Assembly (NCBI GenBank): GCA_012845835.1
Contig: JABAKD010000019.1
Span: 15,115,420-15,179,419, forward strand
DNA length: 64,000 nt
Reading direction: 5' to 3'
Source: Undaria pinnatifida
Taxonomy: Eukaryota > Sar > Phaeophyceae > Laminariales > Alariaceae
Shown: positions 1 through 14,300 of the stretch, piece after piece
Layout of the letters: every line of letters begins with the position of its first letter
Numbering within the stretch: position 1 is the first letter of the stretch
Notes under the pieces: model-generated
Told to the model about the DNA's origin: nothing
The model's input: the letters and a program-made list of their open reading frames with translations, nothing else
Databases searched by the model: none
Position numbers and translations under genes: made by a program

Positions 1-1974
1 GTACTATCTGCACTGGTAGACCGTTCTTCGTGTACGTACGTGATGCATAAAACTGAATGGTGCGCATCTTTGCTGTGCTGGACCAGCGTCCACAGCAATA
101 TATTCAGTAGGTTTCATGTTGATCTAGGTGCAAATTTAGGGGGCGTGCTGAACTCCCAGTAGACTGGTTGGCGCTTCTTATCTAGAGTATTTCTCGTTGG
201 TAAATTCACGAAGAGTATTGCGTGACATGATCACTTCCATATTACCGATGTTCATACACGGGTCTAAATACGGGTTACCATTCGCGTTTATGATTTTGAT
301 TATCAGGTTCTGCTAGCTATCGACGTCTCGTCAAAAGAGCGTATTGGATCAATGGATTCTGTAGTCCACTAGCGATTGATTGTCTACTTCGTAGCCACTA
401 CTCTGAGTACACGAAATATATTATTCTAGTCTAGATGCAGGGAGACACATGAAGCGGAGAAACACGGTTTGTTATTTCTCACCGGTGTGTTCAATGTTTA
501 CGTTGTGCCTACAATACCACCACCAGGATCTGGGTACGTTACAGGGATTCAAACTTTTTTTACTACAGGACGCTCTGTCGGTCAGTGCGACAACCCGTAG
601 AGTACACATGCCCGTGGCGTCGGCACTGTGCCGTATCGATTAGGTGACACCTCGATCACTCCTGACGTTTCCTCACTTCAACGTTTTTCGCTTTCTCGCT
701 TCTTCTTTTTCCCACGTACCCATTTCCTTACCAGCTTTTTCCTTTGGGCAATAAGCGCCACTACCCAAGTTATCTTCCTTTTGCGTATCATCACAATAGA
801 TCTTCACGGACACATCGGTTTCACTTGTGAAGCTCTGACTACAGTGTCAGAACCTCGATTCGCATTGTGGCATAAGTAGACCGAAGCCGTTATCACATAG
901 TCAGAGCATCGATTCGCATCGTTGCACAAGTAGACGCAAGTTTTGAAACGTACTAGACTTGGAAGATAAAATCAATTGCACTGGAATTATAGCCTATTAC
1001 GTTTTACTGTTTGAACCCCGCCCCCCGCGTGTTGGGGTGTATCAAAGCCTTTGAAGAGTAGTTACAGGAGGCGCCTAGACTGAGACGTAGAGTGAGAATC
1101 GTAGTAGGAGACACCCTACTTACTCGAGACTAATTGAGGCATACATCTCGAGCCAAAACTTCATTTGCTCCCTCTATTCACCAGTATAGCACAAATGTGG
1201 CATGAAGTGGTTAAGCTGAATTGTCTGAGGTATCTCATTAACTGTCGTCTAGGTCCCGAAAGTATTTTTTCAAACCTTGCCACCCGACAGAGTATGACAG
1301 TACTGTCACTGTCACTGTGGTGTGGTGTACTTCAAGACCTTATAGTAACTCCGCAATATAGTTCAAATACTTCAAGACCTATCTGGTGCATGCACACATG
1401 GCGACTCAAGTATGGCTTCCGGTTAGATCGCGTTGCAATGGAGCTTGGGGATAGGGAGTCGAATCCGGTGCATCGTGACTTTCATGCGCGAAAATGTCGA
1501 TCGCACGGCAGCGAAACTTCTCAAAATGCACTCTGTCTAGCACCACCCTGGACCCATCTGAATATCAATATCAACTTTAGATCTTCCCTGGGTATTCTTG
1601 GTGCTCTACATTCCAGGAATGATTACAAAGGATTAGCGCGGGAGCTCAAATACTGTAGGTAAAAAAAGTAACACGACTTGACGTAACTATTTAGTCTATA
1701 CTTTTTACATTTTAAATGAAAAATTACGGTCTGGAACGGCATTTCTCCGTTGTTTATTCGTCCATGACGGCAACAACTGAATTATGTGCACTACCACCGT
1801 CGAGGGCAGTTGGCGTACTCATTTCACTTTTCGATTGACGGGTTCTCGTACTAATATTCATGAAAGGTATCTTCTCTCAATCGCATCCCTGGGCAGTCGT
1901 TACTTGATTATTTAGAGAGTTTAGGGGATCACGATCGGCCCTGCGTGCTACCAATACGAAGGTAGAACTTGATC
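1..1974. other. No gene recognised
   Basis: Both strands were read for Pmp-type repeat exons, transposon motifs and RNA genes, and nothing convincing was found. The longest open frame (1165-1662, plus, 165 codons) has no recognisable motif and its composition does not look coding. If the minus-strand Pmp-like gene ends near 1975 this would be its 3' flank; otherwise it is intron. Confidence 0.4.
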
Positions 1975-2003
1975 TTATCTGGCAGTGAGTGCGTAAATCT
2001 TAC
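1975..2003 (-). CDS. Candidate terminal exon of the Pmp-like gene
   Basis: On the minus strand an acceptor-like ACAG at 2007-2004 is followed in phase 1 by a frame reading (G)KIYALTAR and then TAA at 1977-1975. The opening G-x-I-Y-A resembles the first residues of the repeat exons upstream, and the phase matches the upstream intron. With only nine residues the match could be chance. It is offered as the most plausible end of the gene inside this window; the gene could equally continue past the window edge. Confidence 0.25.
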
Positions 2004-2364
2004 CTGTCGTGTAGTTCCGACGGTTCATACAACTGGCGCGGTAGCAACAGTCAGCACGTTGGTACAACTATAGCTTGGAAACGGCTGACCTGGTGAAGGT
2101 AGGGAGGGTTCCCCCCATTCAGCCTTAATGGCTATAAACCTCGACAGAAAAAACGACTGAATTCAGGCGAATGGTTGGTCGCAGTGTAGATAGCCATTCC
2201 GTGGTGGCTTAATATCGCGCACAGAAACGGCACGAACGCGAAAGACCGTGAAGGGTTTGGGGAGTCACTTGCCCGAGTCGCCCCGGGCCACGACCGAAAG
2301 AAGCCCCAGACGTGAGCCCTCTGCCGTAGCGGTGTTTTTTTATGTTTTGATGTCACCGCCTCAC

Positions 2365-2445
2365 CTCCAACCTTGGCCGAATTGCGGGAAAATTCGCTCT
2401 CCCCTTCAATGCTGAAGTTTGTTCCAACGTCTGCAAATATGGCGC
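2365..2445 (-). CDS. Pmp-like gene, repeat exon 11 (81 nt)
   Basis: It reads (G)AIFADVGTNFSIEGESEF then SRNSAKVG. The acceptor is CTCGCAG|GCGCC, so the split Gly codon is GGC. The donor is GGAG|GTGAGG. It is the last well-supported repeat exon in the window. A good donor follows, so transcription must continue to at least one more exon. Confidence 0.8.
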
Positions 2446-5297
2446 CTGCGAGAAGATACAGCCATAATCACGCAGGAATTACTCACATAAACCATACAAA
2501 AAAGCGCTTACTCACACAAGGAACACATGTGCCAAACAAACCGGGTTTTCGTCGCAGTCTAGGCACTACTAGAGGCACAATGTAGTAGGTAGGAAGGTTA
2601 GGGGCATCGACCATGGCGGCATTTTCCCGCCGTTCCACCATTGATATATGCAAGAAGCTTATGATGAGGGGCTGGAGAAAACGCGTGTGGTATGACTGTT
2701 ACTGCTTCTAGATTGACTGGTAACAGTGTAAATAGTATGACACTTGAATATCGTGCCGTGTACCTATCTTGCATTTATTTAACAAAAAACGTTGAGTGCC
2801 GCCTTGACTTGTATAGTGGGAAGGGCACCAACCACACTCACCCACAAGGCGTAAAGTTCCACCTCACCCACAACGCGTCCTAAAGTACATGGGTAGAGAG
2901 GTATAGAGACGCTCAAGAGAGGCCCTTGCAGAGGTTAGGTGCTATGAATTCACCTGTAGTATACACCTGTCGTAGCATGTCATATGTCTCGGACATCTAG
3001 TCTCACCTCCAAATGCAGGTGCATAGTTTCCAGCGAACGTCGTGTTTCCGTAGATATGAAGCTCTGAATCATACTCAGCACATATAGCACCTGTGGGAAC
3101 ACGGAGGATACACCCTGATTTTTCTCAGATTACTCGGCAAAGAGTATCAAGCCTACAGCACGTCGTCGCGAGCTGCTTTTCAGCGTTCCCACGTGGGATG
3201 TGCCAAAAGACGGCAGATTGCCCCAGACGTCTCCAGCATTGCTGGCGTATATGTAAGCCTATAGTAGTCCTAGTCTATGACTGACCACGTATTAGGCGGG
3301 GGAGAAAATACAAGGGACAACGGAAACAGAACACTGGAAGCATATCGAGATCCCAATTTATGACCTAATACTCTCAAACGGTGCAATCTACCAGGTACCT
3401 TCTAACCACCCGTTGTTGTGTCCACACTCTCGTAGACTACGCCTAAAACCCTGGCCTAAAATGGATTTCTCAATCAATCGCTGAGACGACAGGGCCAAGA
3501 TATTTTTTACCATTCATTGTTCTGACAACGTCAGCTGTGAGGTCGACAAATTTATTATCGACACTCATCAGATCTTTTCCAGCTGTGCGATACATCGCTC
3601 GCCCGTTTTTAGTTATTAGTTAGTTGTTGCGATACACTACATTTCATCACCTTTAAGGGCAATATTTAATATAAAGAACATCATTAATTAGTAAAACTTA
3701 ATCAATCGTCAGAATGAACGGTAAACTTGCAACGAAACATGATGATGGCGTTCACGTTGAAAATCATATAAACATTATTACCCCTTACAGCAAGATAAGA
3801 TACAACTCACACGTGGGGGTTCGCCGCGGCGGGCTACCACCCGCCTTGGCTCCGCCCGTACCTGTAATTTTCGATGCATGATAGTATATTAAAAATTGTA
3901 TTATGAGTAGACTAGACTAGACTATACTATATTATAAAAAAATACATGGTTATATTGGCTGCACATTCGACGGTGTTGCCAAGGGGCAAATTAATAACAA
4001 TTCGTGTTATTCAGATGCAATATATCCACAGAAAATCGCGCCATTCGGCACGCGATGACGACCAGCAGGAGGAAGCAGCAGCACTGTAGCCGCAGTCACA
4101 ATAGTAGGATACCATCATACACGGAAGCAGCAGCAGAAATAATGGACAGGAAGATACGAACACATAATCGTACGCCGAACAGCGTGTACACAGCAGTATT
4201 CTATTAGACTAGTATAGCAGGTCTAGCTATCCCCGTGTTGTGAAACAAATTACGAAAGGTGCCCGGCAAACACTGCGGAAGGAATGCACGGTGTACAAAA
4301 AACAGAAAATTGGACGCCTCTGGGAACCGAATCTACGGCCTCACACTCTCCAGGAGTGCAGGCTACCTTCTAGCCCCCCGTTACTGTCTCCACACACGGC
4401 GTCTAACGAAACAGGAGAAAAATAGTTCTCGGTTACACAGACGACACCTCAATCATCAGCGTACCTTTTTTTACACCATAACAAAGGGTAGGGAAATGAC
4501 ACATGAAAGCACGGGGAGTCGCCGACCAATATCCTCAACGAGGAGACAAAACCCGTAATACGCGCGATCGGAGTATCACACACAGCTTGCAAAGATGAGT
4601 TTCGACAAAACATTCGATCTCACGACTGGAGGAGTGTATTTTCATTTTTCATGATAAAAGCAAAACATCAATGAGCACTTTAACCACGGACAACCTACTC
4701 ATTGGGACAGCAGCCCAACTGATTACCTACTCATGATCGTACGAGAAATATGACAATTGATATGCATCTAAAAATACGAATACACGTTAAGTTAGGGAAA
4801 AATGGACCGAACACATAAAAAGAAAACAGCACCCGCCAAAGGGAGACGAGACGAGGCGAGCACGCTCTAGGCCGCTTCTTGCAGGGTCGGAGGGGTGGCA
4901 CATTTAGTTGAGGCGTGCAAGGTGATACGTGCACGGTGAGGCATATTCAGCAATCAGCGCGCGGAGAGGCGGAGCCCAGCTCGAGTTGTCTCGAAGACGG
5001 CTCAAAACATGGTCGACAACAGGACCCTCCGGGTGCCCTCGTGCAAGGGCCCACATACATATTGAGACATGTGTTTACCAGGGGGGCGTGCTGCCGCCCG
5101 CCTGGGCTCCGCGAGTGCCAGTAATTTCGAGGATGCACATGACAGGTGTATTGAACGTAGGATTTATAGGTACATCGGGGCTGTACATGCAACACGGTGA
5201 ATTAAAAACAAATCGTGTTTGAATAAAGAGAAACAAACGCTTGAATCGGGCGCAAGAAACCACGGGAAAAAATGGCGTCTACCGGCACGCGATGACG

Positions 5298-5354
<57 letters not shown>

Positions 5355-8300
5355 AGCAGAAGCGGCGAAAGCGGCAGCTCGACAACAGCAACAAGCAACA
5401 TTTCCAGCATAATAATATGCATAGACTACAACAATGTTTTCCCTCTTCTTTGAGGCGGTACATAAAAATAACAAAGAGGCAACATAGAAAAAGAAATTGC
5501 AAGAGTGTCGGACAATATACACACCGGAGCTCGAACCAAAAAACATAGGAACAAACTTGAAAAAAGAAACGGGTTCACCGAGATTCGAATTAGCACCCAA
5601 TCGCTTAAAACTTGTGCGGGGCTAACCGTGAAGCTACATTTGCACACCTGGCACAGGGAACCAAATGTGGTTTTATACTTACGACTACGCACTTCAGTTT
5701 TCGCAACAAAAAGATGGCAAGGAACACTAATCTGCCGCAGCTTTCACGGCACGAAGCGGGAATGGCCGAGGCCGCCACCGGCGGAGTCAGGAGGGGCGAG
5801 CAAGGTGAGGCACGCCCAGGAAATAATGCGCCGAGAGGTGGACCTCTGCTCGAGTTATCTTGGAGGCGGCTCAAAATAAGGTCTAAATCCGACGCTTCGG
5901 ATTCTCTCGTGCAAGAGCCAACACATTTAGGTCAATATATGTATTCACTATACACACATATCATGTGTGTGCCGTTCCTCGAGAGTTTTGATGGCGTGCG
6001 TCCTACTGAGCTGCAACCGCGCAACCCTAACTCATTTCCCTCGGTTTGACCGTGACACTGAATTTGTTGACGATGGCATAAAAGATGCAACATGTTCCTC
6101 ACTGTTTGTGACATTTCTTAGCCTCGAACGGGCGAGGGTCGCCACATGTATGCCCGGCTTAGATATTAGAATTGGCGACCTCAGAGCCCCACAGCGGCAC
6201 GGTAAAAATCATGGACGTGAAATCGCACATTTGAGACAATAATAAGTTGAAAAGGAAGCACAAACAGACGTGATACACTGCCGACCCATCGCATACCCTC
6301 CTGAGACGACCTCTACGAAACACAGTACCATTTACCTCACGAAGTAAAATCACCCTCGCGATCAATAGTGATGACATCGCATATATATGACATCACATAC
6401 CCACCTCGCCTGATGTATTTGTAGGACGTATCTCTGACTTAAAATTGACGACTGCAGAGCCCCACATCGACAAGGTAAAATCATAGGCGTGAAATCGTAC
6501 ATTTATTTGAGACAAAAATAATTTGGAAAAGGAAGCACAGGCAGATGTGTTAAAATTGCGGTAAACAACCTTACCAACCCATTACGTAGGGTATTTCGTA
6601 CATACCGTCTGCATGATCGCCTCCCCACCTATGCCAAGCGAAGTATTACTAACGAGATAACGTGATTGAGCGCGTGTATACCAAGTATGACTAATGAGGT
6701 AACGTAATTGAGCACATTTATACCAAGCGTCGATTCGCATCCCTCCCTCTAATGCTCAATGACGGAGACAGCACATGGCCACATACATCACCTCGCATGC
6801 TGTATTTGGCAATACGTATCTCTTGCGTATAATTAGCGATGTCGATAATAATGGCGACTGTATGATGATGGTGACAAACACAGTGCATGACCACATCACC
6901 TCGCCTGTTGCATTTGACAATACGTATCTCTTTCTTATAATTAGCGATGTCAGAAAATAATGGTACCTACAAATATTCTATAAAATATTCTAGCTTTCGA
7001 TCGATGTATCATACAACAACAAACTATGAAGATTTAACACGTTATTTACTACACTTAAACACTGGGTTGCATGCTGCATCTAACATCAAACCTTCTAGAA
7101 TAGTAAACATTACAAGCCAGATGATATAAAGGGATGTCTTATTGCTTCAATCGTCAGGTTTGTCCCCTTTGAGAATTTATAGTTTCCGCACACATATTAA
7201 AATGTCCCGCCCCCCCCCCCCCCCCCCCCCCCCCCTCCCCTCCCCCTCCACTGACCTCTTTTTCATAACAAACCCCAACCCTTTCCCCCCCCCCGCCCCT
7301 CCGTCCCCCGATCCCCCCCCCCCCTTCCGCCTAGTCTGTCCAAACGCCCCACTCACAATCAAAATCGGCCTGAGTAATAAACACCTATACCCAGTTGATA
7401 CCACGTCATTATCTTTCTGACCATCCATGACGAAGGTTTCAATTATTCCCCCCCCCCCCCCCCCCCCCCCGCCCCTCCAACGCCCCCTCTTTTCCGACCA
7501 TCTACACGATCGCCTAGACCTAGCACCACGCGTATATCAAGCTGCTACATATCTTTGATCTCACAGCCGAAGTGTATTTGAATATTATTCGTGACCTAAA
7601 CCTCCTAAAAATCCCCCCCCCCCCCCCCCCTCTTGCTCTCCCTTACTCAAACGCCCCACCAAATATCAAAATCCGCCACATTAATAAACACTTCACGCAC
7701 AGGATATCACCTCATTATCTTTCGAGAGCCATCCATGCCGCTGTGTTTCCCCCCCCCCCCCCCCCTCCAACGCCCCCTCTTTCCCGACCACCTGCACGAT
7801 CGCCTAGACCTAGCACCACGCGTATAACAAGCTGATACATATCTTTGATCTCACAGCCGAAGTGTATTTGAATATTATTTGTGACCTAAACCTCCTAAAA
7901 AATCTCCCCCCCCCCCCCCCCCCTCTTGCTCTCCCTTACTCAAACGCCCCACCAAATATCGAAATCCGCCACATTAATAAACACTTCACGCACAGGATAT
8001 CACCTCATTATCTTTCGAGAGCCATCCATGCCGCTGTGTTCCCCCCCCCCCCCCCCCCCCCGCCTCGAACGCCCCTTTCTTCCCCATCACCCGCACCTTC
8101 GCCTAGACCTAGCATCACACGTATAACAAACCCCTCACCTAAAGCCCCTTCCCCCCCCCCCCGCCCCCCGCCCCCGCTCCCACCCCCCACCCTCCCCCCC
8201 CAACCCATCCCAACCCCACCCCCTCGAACACTCCACCCTCTCTTTACTCACTGATTGTACGACTTACCCCAGGATATACACGATAAACTGATGTATTATT

Positions 8301-11300
8301 TCCAAAAATGTCACATTTATCCCCTCGAAATATTGTATAGTTTCCAGGCACATATCGAGCTGCCCCCCCCCCCCCCCCCCCCCCCCCCGGCCTCAATAAT
8401 ATACTGGTGTCAAAACGGTCAGATTTATCCCCTCGAAAGAATTTATAGCTTACATGCACAAATTGCCCCTTCCCCCCCCCCCCCCCCCCCCCGCCCCCCT
8501 CCAAACCCGCTCGCTTTTGATCAAAACCAGCCCCCCCCCCTTTTTCCCTTCACAGCTGTCAGATTTTGTCCCCCTCAGAAACGGGTTTTATAGTTTCCGC
8601 GCATAGACTGACTAAAATCATCCTGTTGACCCTGATAGCTACACTGTAGCTGTAAGGGGAGTCGCCGACCTATATCCTTGATGAGGACACACAACCCGTA
8701 ATGCGCGCGATCGGAGTATCACACACAGCTTGCAAAGATGAGTTTCGACGAAATCTTCGATCTCACAGCTGGAGTGTATTTTAAATTTTATAATATTACC
8801 CAACCGCAACTACTTCGAACATGCAAAGGCACGCGAACTTTAACCGGTTCGTATACCTGCGTCTCCCATACACCCATGCTGCAGTAATCCAGTGCCATAT
8901 ACGACAGTGACAATCCTTCTTCGCCCCCTGAGCATATCAGTTCGATAGCACGAAACATTTTAGGCAGGTACGCCTGGAAAATTCGATCCGAGAGCACGAA
9001 ATCTCTTACCAGGTATCTGTGTTCGTTCTCACCTCCGGAGACGTTGACGGAATTCACAGAGAAAACGCTTGCTCCGTTGACGGTAACCGTCGACTCCATA
9101 GCATATAAACCACCTGCGCGATATGCGGGCACATGCTCAACTTCATTCCACCGTAGGTAGAACCCCAAAGAGCATGACTGCCCCTGACGTTATCTTGTAG
9201 CTGATAACCCAGGAATTATGGCGATCTATCACATCGAGGAACATGTTTATTTTGTCGACACTACAGTCATTGAAACGAACCTTACATGCAACGGGTTACT
9301 TCGTACTTGCTAATACGAAGCATTTGCCTACTGTTTAGGTCTGGCAAGGCAGTACGACGAGGAATGTGGTGTGATGCCCACTTTTGTAGAGACTACGAGG
9401 AAATTCACTCATGGACCGACCTGTACCTCTCGGGCTTCAGGCCATTTTGTTCTGGGACAGTGTTGTTTGCCGTTTGTGGACGGATTCATACGGCAGAATC
9501 GAAACAGCACGTAAGTTTAAACCTGAAACGAATCGTGGGGATCACTTGCGCAAGTGACCCCTATCTACTGCAGAAAAAGGCCCACAAAGTATCACCCTCC
9601 TACCATATATTGAGCCGACCGCGGTATTCCCCGTATGTCCTACGTACGGTCGAGTGGGCAGTGGTGTAACTTGTTTTGCGTCCTTCCGGAGCAGATATTG
9701 TAGAATACATTTGAGCCTCGTAGCTCATGTGTTTCTCGGATGAGATTCGACTTCAGAATTAATTTTCTGTATCAGAATGCGAGTTGACCAGAATCGCCCT
9801 GGTCAGATGCATCTACTAGCCCATGGATTGCCGTATCCAGCTCAAGTCTTCGTCTGAAGACGTTCAAGGGCCGATCGATGGAAAGACGGCGTCCCCATGG
9901 ACGATGAGCTCGCACAGGTAGGGACAGGCTCAAATTGGCCAGACTCAGAGCGAGCAAACGAGCATTGATATGCTGTGCGCTGGACGGGCTACTGTGTAAG
10001 GGTCCATGGTATGGAATACGCGTCTTTGCTTCTCGTTTCCAGCGTTAGTAATACTGTAGACTAAAGGATGATGTGTTAATTAGGTGTCTTGGCGTATAAG
10101 GAACATGGGCTCAAAGTGACACAACCGTCGAGTCCGCCTTTTTAGGCGCTTCACCGAGGCCGTCAATGGTAAATGGGGCATTGAGCGCTGTTCGTCCAGC
10201 AAAGCACGCAGCACTCACAAGTGCTGACCGGAGGCCTGCTATTCCGGGATCTTGATACGTGTATGTTCGCCTAGCACATATTTAATTTTTTAACGCAATT
10301 TACCTATCAAAATAGGTTTATGCAGACCAAGTCTACGTTTAGTGTAACTTAAGCTAGCGACTGGACACCCGATTTTTTTTTGTTTCGAGAAAATGAAAGG
10401 ATTCCCTTTCTGACCTGATGGCTTTGTGTAGCTTCTCAGCGATATGATTAATATAATTAATGATATAAGGCACGGCCCTAGCGCGGCCGTGGTTCAAATA
10501 CAAATTGCACAAGTATCTGTGCAATCGCTGTGTCTCGTTGGCCACTTCAAACAAGCTACCGATATTCGACGAGGGCGCAAAGACCCGCGCACCAGCCTCT
10601 GTTAATAGCTCTTTTTAAACGCATGGAAGCGACAATACGCTAGTCCCTACATTGGAAGCAAGGTGCGGACATTATCCCGCAGCAGCACTATGCACTCGCT
10701 TTTGTACTTGTGTTCACCTCCAATAAATGCGAATGAATGAGCAAAGTAACTCGTTCCGCCCACGTTGATCAGAGACTCAGAAGAATAAACAGCACCTGTG
10801 GAGTCACGAGGGGAGCGTCATGTTCATACTGACATGAGAACACGTTCATTGATTTATTTTTTAACGTCGAACAAAGGGCAGTAGTCAATAGCTTCAACAT
10901 CGAGCGCTCGCAAGCATTCCTATAAAGTTCGTGTTTTTCTGTGTTGTTCATTAGAGCCCATCGGAGCGTGTATACCGGACTTAGCGTGCGACCTTTTTCA
11001 AATATTCGGTTGTTGTGTCACGTAAAGAGTAGCACAGTATATCCAGTGACCACCATCATCAGAAACTTTGGATATTATCATCGAACAGCTACATACAGTA
11101 AAGTGGCCGGTATTGTATTGCGGGTTTCGACGATGTGAGGGTGCTACTATTCGCCTCACGTGACGACAAGATCCATTTCCCAGCGCGTCCCACAGTATAC
11201 CTGGTGTGGCACGAGCAGAGGCATGCTGTCACATGCTCATGCCGACGAAGGGGCCTATTGCACATCTTTCGCTCCATATTTGTGGAAAATCACAACCTTG

Positions 11301-14300
11301 TGCTTGACACACAAGCATCTCTATGTTGGCTCTGGAAGACTTGCTGTGTGCATCCAATTATGGCCGTCTTGCAATTTCATTTTTCCGTAGGCGACATTAC
11401 GTTTTAAATATTAGTCCCGTTTGGCGTGGACCTTCAAGCTGCACATACTGAGCAGAGTGAACGAAATAAGAACGGCAAGGTTACCAACAGCCTTCGTTCT
11501 ACTTCCCACGTTTTTTTTATGTCGATGTTCATGGTGTCGGCGTTGTTCTCACCTCCATTTGCAGAGGCTTTATTGTACGTAAACGTGTTGTTTCCGTTAA
11601 GGGTAACCTCGGACCCATAGTTGGCCAGAATAGCACCTGGCGAGGGGGGCACGCCAAAGTTCGAAGAGTAACCATTGTCCAGAGTATATTTTGCATGCAC
11701 AGTAGTCACGAGATGCAATTGATGGCATGGAATTCAAACAGTTAAATATATATTTGCTGGAACCGATGTTTATTATATAAAAATACACTCTACAGTTATA
11801 TATTTATTTGCTGGAACCGATATGTGCTGGCAGAAACAGCTACGCGAAGTGCGTCTTCCACAAGTTCCGTACCGCCTATGATTTGATGGTATTGTGCTGA
11901 GATCTAATCAGCACGGGCTCATGCCATCAATTGCATCTCGCGTGTAGGCACGGGCGTGGCATAAAGAGTCGAACGGGATTTCGACCAATTCCTACTCGAG
12001 TGAATGCTTTTCTGATTACCTCGCAATCTGTCCCCATGATTCGTTCATTGATTCCTTTACAACGGCACCCACGGTACTGGGATGCAATGCTTCGACATGG
12101 GTATAACGCGGTGTCATTACTTGCAGTAGTGGTTTGTGGTATGAGTGAATCCTTATCTGCCATCATCAATAGAACATGTTTGTCGTGGTATGAGTAGCTC
12201 GCAAACAATGCAATGCGCATACAAACAGGTAAAACACTCGCCAAGTGGGCATTGTGCCCTCCGCGAACCCATGTTTCCAGGAAAGTGTATTAATACAGGC
12301 ATCCCACGGTATAAGGTTGCTTTATGGGCTCAGCGTTTCCGGCCGGCTGAGGTCCTCGAGCGAGGAAGGTTGGTCTCGTACTTGTACGAGTATATCAATA
12401 TGGCATATTTTGTGCCTTACTGCATTTCTTGCGGAGTATCTTTGGTGCGCTCACCTCCATCCTCTGTAGCTGAGTTGCGAAGGAAAGAGGTATTGCCATC
12501 GAAGTCAAGTTCTGATTGCGTAGAATACACGGCACCTGTGGGGACATGAATGCACCCGTACGTAATCACTTTCAGCCTGTTGGAAATTCTTCCGGCAAAA
12601 TCACATCACCACCCCATACATAGATAGAGCAAGCTAGACGTGTCGCCAAGAAGGCTGCATACAGTTATCGACGACCTTCAGATCTGTTGGTTCCAAAATA
12701 ACCCCCCCCCCCCACCGTCGAGGCATAGAAGGTGACGGTGACGGTGAAGGTGAAGGTGAAGGTGACCACGATATCCCTAGAAGTAACAAGCATAACGGAA
12801 TTAATTGCGGAAATTGGTCGCCGTTGTCGGGTGGCGAGGGAAAATTCGTCACGGTTCCGGTACGTCATTACGATTTTTCAATGCGCACCGACGTATGTAT
12901 GAAAACCCCACGGTGCCGCAAAACACGTACCGGGTAGAAGATAGTTTCGAGGGCACGGGCATGTACCTGACTACAAGGAACAAAGCTTCAGTAATACAGT
13001 GGACTAGTAGTTTTCCTCTCACCTCCGAAGCCGGCCTTGTTGTTTCCAAAGTATGTCTCGCCATCAGCAGTGACAATCTTGGAGCGGAACGCATAGATTG
13101 CTCCTGCGGGTATGAGTGTATACCATGTACCGGGGGGAAGGTAAGACACCTGTGACCACGGCACGGCTTAGGCTTGTTTAAACGGTCGCTGAGGGTAACA
13201 CCTCCTACGCGTTGGCCTCCTACGATTTGAGCTGTGAAGTACAGGCGATCCCAGAAAAAAGTCAATGACGAGGAAGGCAAGTACACTCAAGAAAGAAAAT
13301 CATAGGTAGACATATTTTTCAAGCCTTCTAGACTAGTCTATACATCAAAGCCCTCGATCTCAAAAGTGAAGTGTGAATAAACATATGCGTATCCAAGGAC
13401 TCCGCATGGGTGCCGGCATTCGATGGCACCAATGCTTCGGGTAGGGCAGGGCAGCACTTCGAATTGTTCGATTTTATACTTGGTGGAGTAGAAAAAGTCA
13501 CCACACACGATCATAGTCTGCGCATACAGTATGTAATGTAAAGCCAAGAGTTCGATAGAGACTAAGAATCATAACAATGTACTACTATTAGACTAATAGC
13601 TACCGTTTATGAAGTGAATCCGATTCCGAGCTTCATTCATTAAATTTCGATCGGATAAATCCGAGCACACGCCGACTGACCTTTTCGTCTGTCGACGAAA
13701 CATGTCGAGTGCGTTTCTGATGATATTATAACTCATTCGAGCATCCGGGGCCAGTAAATTGACTGACTGTGTCCGCTGCGTGTTCTCTTCGCAGCCACTG
13801 AAAGACCCGCTCTGAGCCAGCTTCTGGAATATACAATGCATGATACAAGAGTATAATCTTGATCCGAGCCTCCCAGATCGACTGTCTGTGTGTTGTCTGA
13901 TCGTGGAGAAACAGGCTGACGTTGCCCCAGGCGCGAAACACGGTGGGATGACTGCCTTGGTCATTCAACTGGTCGAATGCTATTGCAATGCTGCTACTTG
14001 CTGCTAGCTGTGTAGATCGCTCACTTCTCGTACATACAGTGCGCGACTACAGCGCTTACGATTTTGACAGCTAATTATTTCAGACTCGAGTTTTATTAGG
14101 CGAAAATAAAAACATGTCAGTTTTGTTTTGTCTCTCATTGGATAGGATTCATATACAATCATAGGCGTCACCCGGGCACGATAGGGTCACATGCCGGGAT
14201 CGGAATCCATCCACACATGATACCTCCCCGCGCGATGTGGAAATCCCAACCCCACCGGCCGATTTTCTGATTGGCCATGGTTGGCGTGTTGCACCAGCTC

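Noticed and set aside
5164-5600. Minus frames with poly-Ala and poly-Cys
   Set aside because: Artefact of the (CAG)n tract.
7142-8593. Proline-rich frames resembling extensins
   Set aside because: Encoded by homopolymer C runs in a repeat element present in several non-coding copies.
13593-13968. Overlapping minus frames of 123 and 80 codons
   Set aside because: No motif and two competing frames; no splice signals of the neighbouring gene.
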